DNA of 64,000 nt, from the NCBI GenBank assembly GCA_019009955.1, contig CM032232.1, positions 69,857,501 through 69,921,500 of the forward strand, in the 5' to 3' direction. Below the pieces are notes generated by a model. It saw only the letters and a program-made list of their open reading frames with translations. It did no database searches and had not been told where the DNA came from. The DNA comes from Riptortus pedestris. Taxonomy: Eukaryota; Arthropoda; Insecta; Hemiptera; Alydidae. A program made the translations under genes and the position numbers. Position 1 is the first letter of the stretch. Every line of letters begins with the position of its first letter. Below, piece by piece: positions 59,134 to 64,000 of the stretch.

Positions 59134-59620
59134 AAGTCCGTCACGCAGGGGCTGCGTAAACTAAGCAGATTTCCCACGTGAAGTTTAACAATAGAGAAAT
59201 CTGCCAAATAACAACTGTAGTAGTAAGAAACCTCTAAACCTATTCACGAGGGACGAATAAATACGAAAACAGCCGCCAGAGCTCATGGCGGAAAGTCCGA
59301 ACATAGACAGCTGCCGAGCACACGCAGAATACAAATGCAAATATCTCAGTTAATATTAAAGATACATAATAAATGTATAGAACAATATTTATAGTAAATT
59401 TAATTTGCAATAAGATTGATTCTGTAATCTTTTTCGATCCGACGTATAGTAACGGAGATATTTCGAATTTTCGAAAATCCTCCCCTCTAAACCACCCCTC
59501 CCACTGGTCACATTTCAGCCGTTAACGAACTTGATCTTTCTTTGTACATAAAACAACTAAATATCGAGTTTGGTAACGATCAAACAAAAATTGCGACCGC
59601 TAGAGCGGTAACAGACAAAT
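59134..59620 (+). mobile_element. Family A 5' half
   Basis: Intact 5' end AAGTCCGTCACGCAGGGGC; body to GCGACCGCTAGAGCGGTAAC and ACAGACAAAT. It stops at 59620, exactly where the TA core would start, and joins a different family A fragment. Confidence 0.85.
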
Positions 59621-60109
59621 GAGAACAATATGCGTTATTTAGGCTTCAAATAAAGTTTTTCATTATATAACAGCTTATTGTTGATATGACATGAGTAGGA
59701 GTGGGGGTTTACTGAAGGCCGAAAACTAAAAAACGCAAATATCTCGGTTATTATAAAAGATAATGAAAGCATATACGTAACAACATTCATAGATCTTTTA
59801 ATTTGCAATAAGAATGGTTCTATACAAATTTACGATCCGACGTACAGTAACGGACATACTTTTTCCGGAATTTTCAAAAATCCTCCCCTCCACCATCCCA
59901 GTGGTCCGATTTTAGCAGTTAACAGTCTTGATCGTTATTTTTACATAAATCGATTAAACCGCTAGGGGTGGTTATACATGATATTTGATTGAAGGTCATT
60001 TCCGTCATCTCTTAGGGTAGCATCGATGGACATTTGAAGATATTTTTTGAAAACCCCATCATGAGTACACCCTCAATAGCTAATTTCCCCTACAAGAAAA
60101 AATTGCTAA
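59621..60109 (+). mobile_element. Family A copy lacking its 5' end
   Basis: Begins GAGAACAATATGCGTTATTT (subtype B body) and runs to an eroded 3' end with AATAGCTAATTTCCCC and TTGCTAA. The core has lost its TA tract (GGTGGTTATACATGATATTT). Confidence 0.78.
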
Positions 60110-60159
60110 AGGGTGATAGGTCCTTAATAAATATTTTGTATCTTTAAGTACAGGGTGAA

Positions 60160-60610
60160 AGTAATTTCATTAATTTCGAATTCCCCTCCTTTACCCCCCC
60201 CCCCCCATCCACTCTATTTCTAGTCTACTTTCAGCCATTAACTAACATAATCTTTAATGTTGAATAAAACAGTTAAATGCCGAGAATGGCACAGATCAAT
60301 TAAAAAACGTTTTCGAGTTAACGAATTCGACAACGTATTTTCATGTACCTCGTACAATAAAAATTCAGTATGATTTTTAAGCTAGCAATGGAGTGTTTGA
60401 TGATATAGCAGCTTATTGTTAATGTGACATCAGTGGGAGTGGGGGTATACTACATTCTGGAAATTAAAAAAAATGCTAATTTCACTGTTAACATCCATGA
60501 TAGACAAAATACGTTTATAACAACAGCTTTAGGCAATTACATTTAATATTGGTTAAGGTCAATAAGATTGGTTTTGTACAATTTTTTTATGCGACCCGTA
60601 ATAAAGGAGA
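60160..60610 (+). mobile_element. Decayed family A pieces, old subtype
   Basis: A 14-base C-run near 60197, TTTCAGCCATTAACTAACAT, and later GGGAGTGGGGGTATACTAC and AAGATTGGTTTTGTACAATTTTT. Ends are not identifiable. Confidence 0.5.
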
Positions 60611-61828
60611 TATTTTGAAAGATGACTAGGTATGTTAGGTATAAGAAATTACACACTGACTACATGAGTATTTGGAGGGAGTCCGATATCTCTTGTTGAT
60701 AGTGAGATTTTGATTGTTTGCCTGACGTGGACACAGATAGTGAACGAAACTATGAATCTTAGGTTTTATCTTTGTTGACAAGGGCATTAGAACATGAATT
60801 GTGAAAAAATTTAATTTTCCCATTTCATTTCCACATTTTTGGGTCCTGAGTGCTTTCACGACACGGAAAAAGAAATATAGCGTTATGTGACATACAGTTT
60901 CGAATCCTATAATTGGCAACTTACAGTGTTATGGCCGATTTTCCAACACTAACATCTAATCCGATGATAATAATTAAACCCCTATGGAAAAATGTGGCCG
61001 GTATTTTAATGTTTTCCGCAGCAAGGAGTGTGACTCTTTCACAAGTTAAAATTACTGTTCTAGAAGCTAGAATTTTTTTTTTTTTTTAATTGGGATTGAA
61101 AATGACCACAATGAGACCAAAAACACATATAATGGTGAAGGATTTAGAAACTTCGTATTGTGATTAAAAGCCAACCGAGGCTAAAAGATAGTTGGACAAT
61201 CAAGTTAGCCTAGATAAGGCTAACTAAGTTACAAGGAACTTACATAGAGCGTCTCTTAACAGGAATTAGGATTTATTCCGGTTTAGGCTGAGCTAATGAG
61301 TGTGTTTGAAAATAACGTAAACGTACAACTAACAGTGACGTGGTTTGATCTCTGGGCGTTTAAAAATTGTACGTCACCTAGGAGCTGAGTAATCAAAACA
61401 TATTTCTCTTGTATTGGAGTAACACACAACTGATGTAATTTTACATTATATACCCATTTCTTCCTTTATTACGAACCACTTATAAACAACACTAGAAATT
61501 TAAGCAGGATTAGTTTTTTGTCATAAAATAGTTTCAAGGTAAATCATAAGACCGGATATAACTGAAGGCTGGAAAAACCAAAATTCACATAACTTAGTTA
61601 ATAGTAGAGTTAGAGAAAAAACGTTCAGAAGAACGTGTATTTCTCAACTAGATGTAGAGATTTTTGATCCTCCTGAGATATTTACAATTGTGCATTTTAA
61701 CAGTTCTGTAAACTCGCTTGTGACATTAACAGACTTCAGCTGCACAAGTTCAATTATTGGGTCGCTATGGTCAATAATATTGCGGGCACTTGAGTATTAA
61801 AAGAAAATGACATTTGCATATTATGCAA

Positions 61829-61830
<2 letters not shown>
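60611..61830. other. Unassigned AT-rich DNA
   Basis: No supported gene. A weak family A 5'-end trace (ACGTCACCTAGGAGCTGAGT) lies near 61370. Confidence 0.3.

Positions 61831-61887
<57 letters not shown>
61831..61887. repeat. (TA)n microsatellite
   Basis: About 57 nt of TA; the flanking sequence (GGGCTCAAATTGATAATC) shows no Helitron end. Confidence 0.97.
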
Positions 61888-61889
<2 letters not shown>

Positions 61890-62609
61890 GCTCAAATTGA
61901 TAATCTGTGTTAAAGTAAACGTCGCTACCCCCTTCAATAGTTGTATTTGGGATATTCTTTTCAGAAATATGAGCCATCATGAGTACTTAACTATAACTGG
62001 TTAGCTTGGACTTCGGTTGGTTTCCCAGGTAGTGGTGTGGCGTTAAAGAAGGGGTAGAATCGAAGATTCGAAATGTCTCCTTTATTTAAAGTAGGATGGA
62101 AAATGTAATATAAACCAATCTCGTTGCAAATTTCATACATAGATACTTTCTAACTCAAATATGAACCGTGTTATTTGTTGATTTCTCCTGAGATGCTGGG
62201 CGTTAGAGGAACCAATTTAGGAGGGAAAATTAAACGCCTTGTCCTCAATAAGTAATTTAATATGCAGATTGCAGACCTAGCTTCACCATCATTAAACCAA
62301 AGCAGCCATGAGATTTATTTGTGCGTTTATCAGTAAAACTTACGTATCTGCAGTAAAACTGAGGTGTTTGAAAATTTGAGTATTCGTGGCCCTACAACCT
62401 TAATATTATTGAAATGGGGCCAATGGGAACCTCAAAAGTAATTTTAAACATTGAAGTATGAAAATCTTATTTTATAAATTGGGTGTTTACCAGGAAGACT
62501 CAAGTAGTTGAAGTTGAATGTAGTAGCCAACTGTGCATGATTCTTGGAGTGGATTGCCTATTAATTCAGCTTGGCCTTGTTAATGCATTTAGGTTGTCAA
62601 CTACATGAT
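61888..62609. other. Unassigned DNA
   Basis: A faint minus-type family A body (GAAGATTCGAAATGTCTCC, then ACCAATCTCGTTGCAAATTTC) lies near 62060-62140; otherwise nothing is recognised. Confidence 0.3.
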
Positions 62610-62665
62610 AGCATTAAGGAAATCTGCTTGAAGTACTCAGCACCTGCGTAGGGAACTTTTAGGCC
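62610..62665 (-). mobile_element. Family A 5'-end fragment
   Basis: GGAAATCTGCTTGAAGTACTCAGCACCTGCGTAGGGAAC follows the subterminal motif and hairpin order in minus orientation, old subtype. Confidence 0.5.
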
Positions 62666-63259
62666 CGTTTCAATAAAATCATATTACAGAAAGCTCCCTT
62701 CTCCAGAAAGACATGCATGTACAGCATTCACTGCTGTTAGACTATGCCAAATCGTGTTCCTTAAATCGAGCAGATTATGTATTTTTGATGATCTCAAAAT
62801 GCCGCCTTCGGCAACCCAGTAACAAATTATATAATTCTTGGCAGCTGATGTGCTGCTTTATCCGAGTATTTCTGTAGCAATCTTCTTGAACCTACCATAT
62901 CCGCCATCTAGACCATGTTCAATCGTCATCCATATCAAAATGGCTTTCTTGGTGTTCTCATTCTTGCGTCCTTTCATGTTCCCGGTAGATTTGGCCAACG
63001 ACTCTACAATTGATTTGATGTGTTGAAGCAGAATATTAGTATACATTATAAACTATTTACTAATTTTACCCAAAATCAACATTGGATTCAATTTATCCCA
63101 TTTTTTGGAAATGCTCACAAAATAACAATTAATTGTTACTTATAGGCTCCATAAACTAAGCCCTGGGATTTCCTAAGCGCTGGATCTCATCTCACCATTT
63201 ATTCTCTATTTCCCAGTAAAATCCCCATGATTAGAAAATGTTTAGAGCAAGAATTGTAG
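62666..63259. other. Unassigned DNA
   Basis: Overlapping short ORFs on both strands at 62838-63046 have no motif that distinguishes a real gene. Confidence 0.3.
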
Positions 63260-63590
<331 letters not shown>

Positions 63591-63669
63591 CTGCCTTCTT
63601 TCCGGACCTACATATATTTTGTGAAATGACTTTTTTTACAACAGAAGCTCCTCCATCTATTTTTTATTC

Positions 63670-63860
63670 AGGATCCAAGAGTATGATCGTTACCGAATTC
63701 GATATTAATTTTTTTTATGTTCCACACTAAAAATCCAGTTGTGTGAAGAGGGAGTTAAGAAAGGGGTAAAATATAGATTTTGACGTAATTATGAGCTGTA
63801 TCGAAAAAAAGTTGTACAATCAATTTAGTCAGTCTATTTCTTTACTGCATTGTTACTTTT
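63670..63860 (-). mobile_element. Family A fragment
   Basis: ATGATCGTTACCGAATTCGAT, a purine-rich run and TCGAAAAAAAGTTGTACAATC follow the minus-strand body order. Confidence 0.5.
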
Positions 63861-63871
63861 ATATATTGTTT

Positions 63872-64000
63872 ATATTTACGCGGGCTAGCCAACCCGACTT
63901 GGTGAACCTAGAGTTGTGAGTTGATTCTCACCTCGGCAATAGGAATTTATTTAATGACGAACTCATTAAATAAAACCCTTAGTTTCACCCATGGTAGAAA
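63872..64000 (+). mobile_element. tRNA-derived SINE (family S), cut by window end
   Basis: GGGCTAGCCAACCCGACTTGG, then GAGTTGTGAGTTGATTCTCACC (B-box position), GGCAATAGGAATTTATTTAA and TTTCACCCATGGTAGAAA match the SINE reference. The tail lies beyond the window. Confidence 0.75.

Overview
The window looks like non-genic nuclear DNA from an invertebrate animal, most likely an arthropod, although that placement is only inferred. The sequence is AT-rich, full of (TA)n microsatellites, and lacks any prokaryote-style packed coding. Decayed non-LTR retrotransposons of at least three kinds (RTE-like, Jockey-like and I-like) sit beside hAT-type MITEs, a tRNA-derived SINE, a solo LTR and two different rolling-circle-type transposon families. 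I found no complete host gene, rRNA, tRNA gene or CRISPR array. Three stretches could be host exons: 15721-16094 (+), 58391-58648 (-) and, more weakly, 21186-21408 (-).

The dominant component is a non-autonomous element of about 0.6-0.8 kb, called family A here, with at least 13 copies that keep both ends and many fragments. Read 5' to 3' it has: a start AAGTCCGTC; a small hairpin (ACGCAGGGGCTGCGT); the subterminal motif AGCAGATTTCCC; a body with a C-rich or G-rich run; a (TA)n core of variable length; and a 3' end made of the palindrome GATTTCCCTTAAGGGAAATC followed by TGCTAA. The 3' palindrome carries the inverse of the 5' subterminal motif. Target sites appear to lie inside A or T runs, with no resolvable duplication. 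This matches the architecture of Helentron-derived non-autonomous elements (HINE/DINE-1-like), but I cannot name the family. A copy at 37233-38026 splits an RTE-like ORF and so fixes both ends to within an A-run.

The second family (H) is a canonical non-autonomous Helitron: 5' TC, a GC-rich hairpin near the 3' end, 3' CTAG, insertion between A and T, and an internal unit of about 0.3 kb repeated one to four times. Family H copies are repeatedly nested in the (TA)n core of family A.

Layout. 1-13 kb: family A copies, a hAT MITE, SINE pieces, one Helitron and a 490-bp foldback. 13-21 kb: a foldback repeat, a SINE, the candidate Cys-rich exon, an RTE-like tail, two adjacent family A copies and a 99-bp hairpin. 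21-29 kb: mostly unassigned, with a foldback repeat and a SINE nested in family A with an 11-bp target duplication. 29-38 kb: decayed family A, two hAT MITEs, Jockey-like and RTE-like LINE remnants. 38-41 kb: stacked family A copies, one carrying a solo LTR. 41-46 kb: unassigned DNA, a long (AG)n tract and an I-like LINE remnant. 46.6-48.6 kb: a three-level nest (A in A, Helitron in A). 49-58.3 kb: two successive family A copies whose TA cores hold four Helitrons and a 5'-truncated LINE. 58.3-64 kb: a candidate exon, more family A pieces and a SINE cut by the window edge.

There is no operon-like logic here. The genes and gene fragments do not form a pathway; the organisation is a history of layered transposition.
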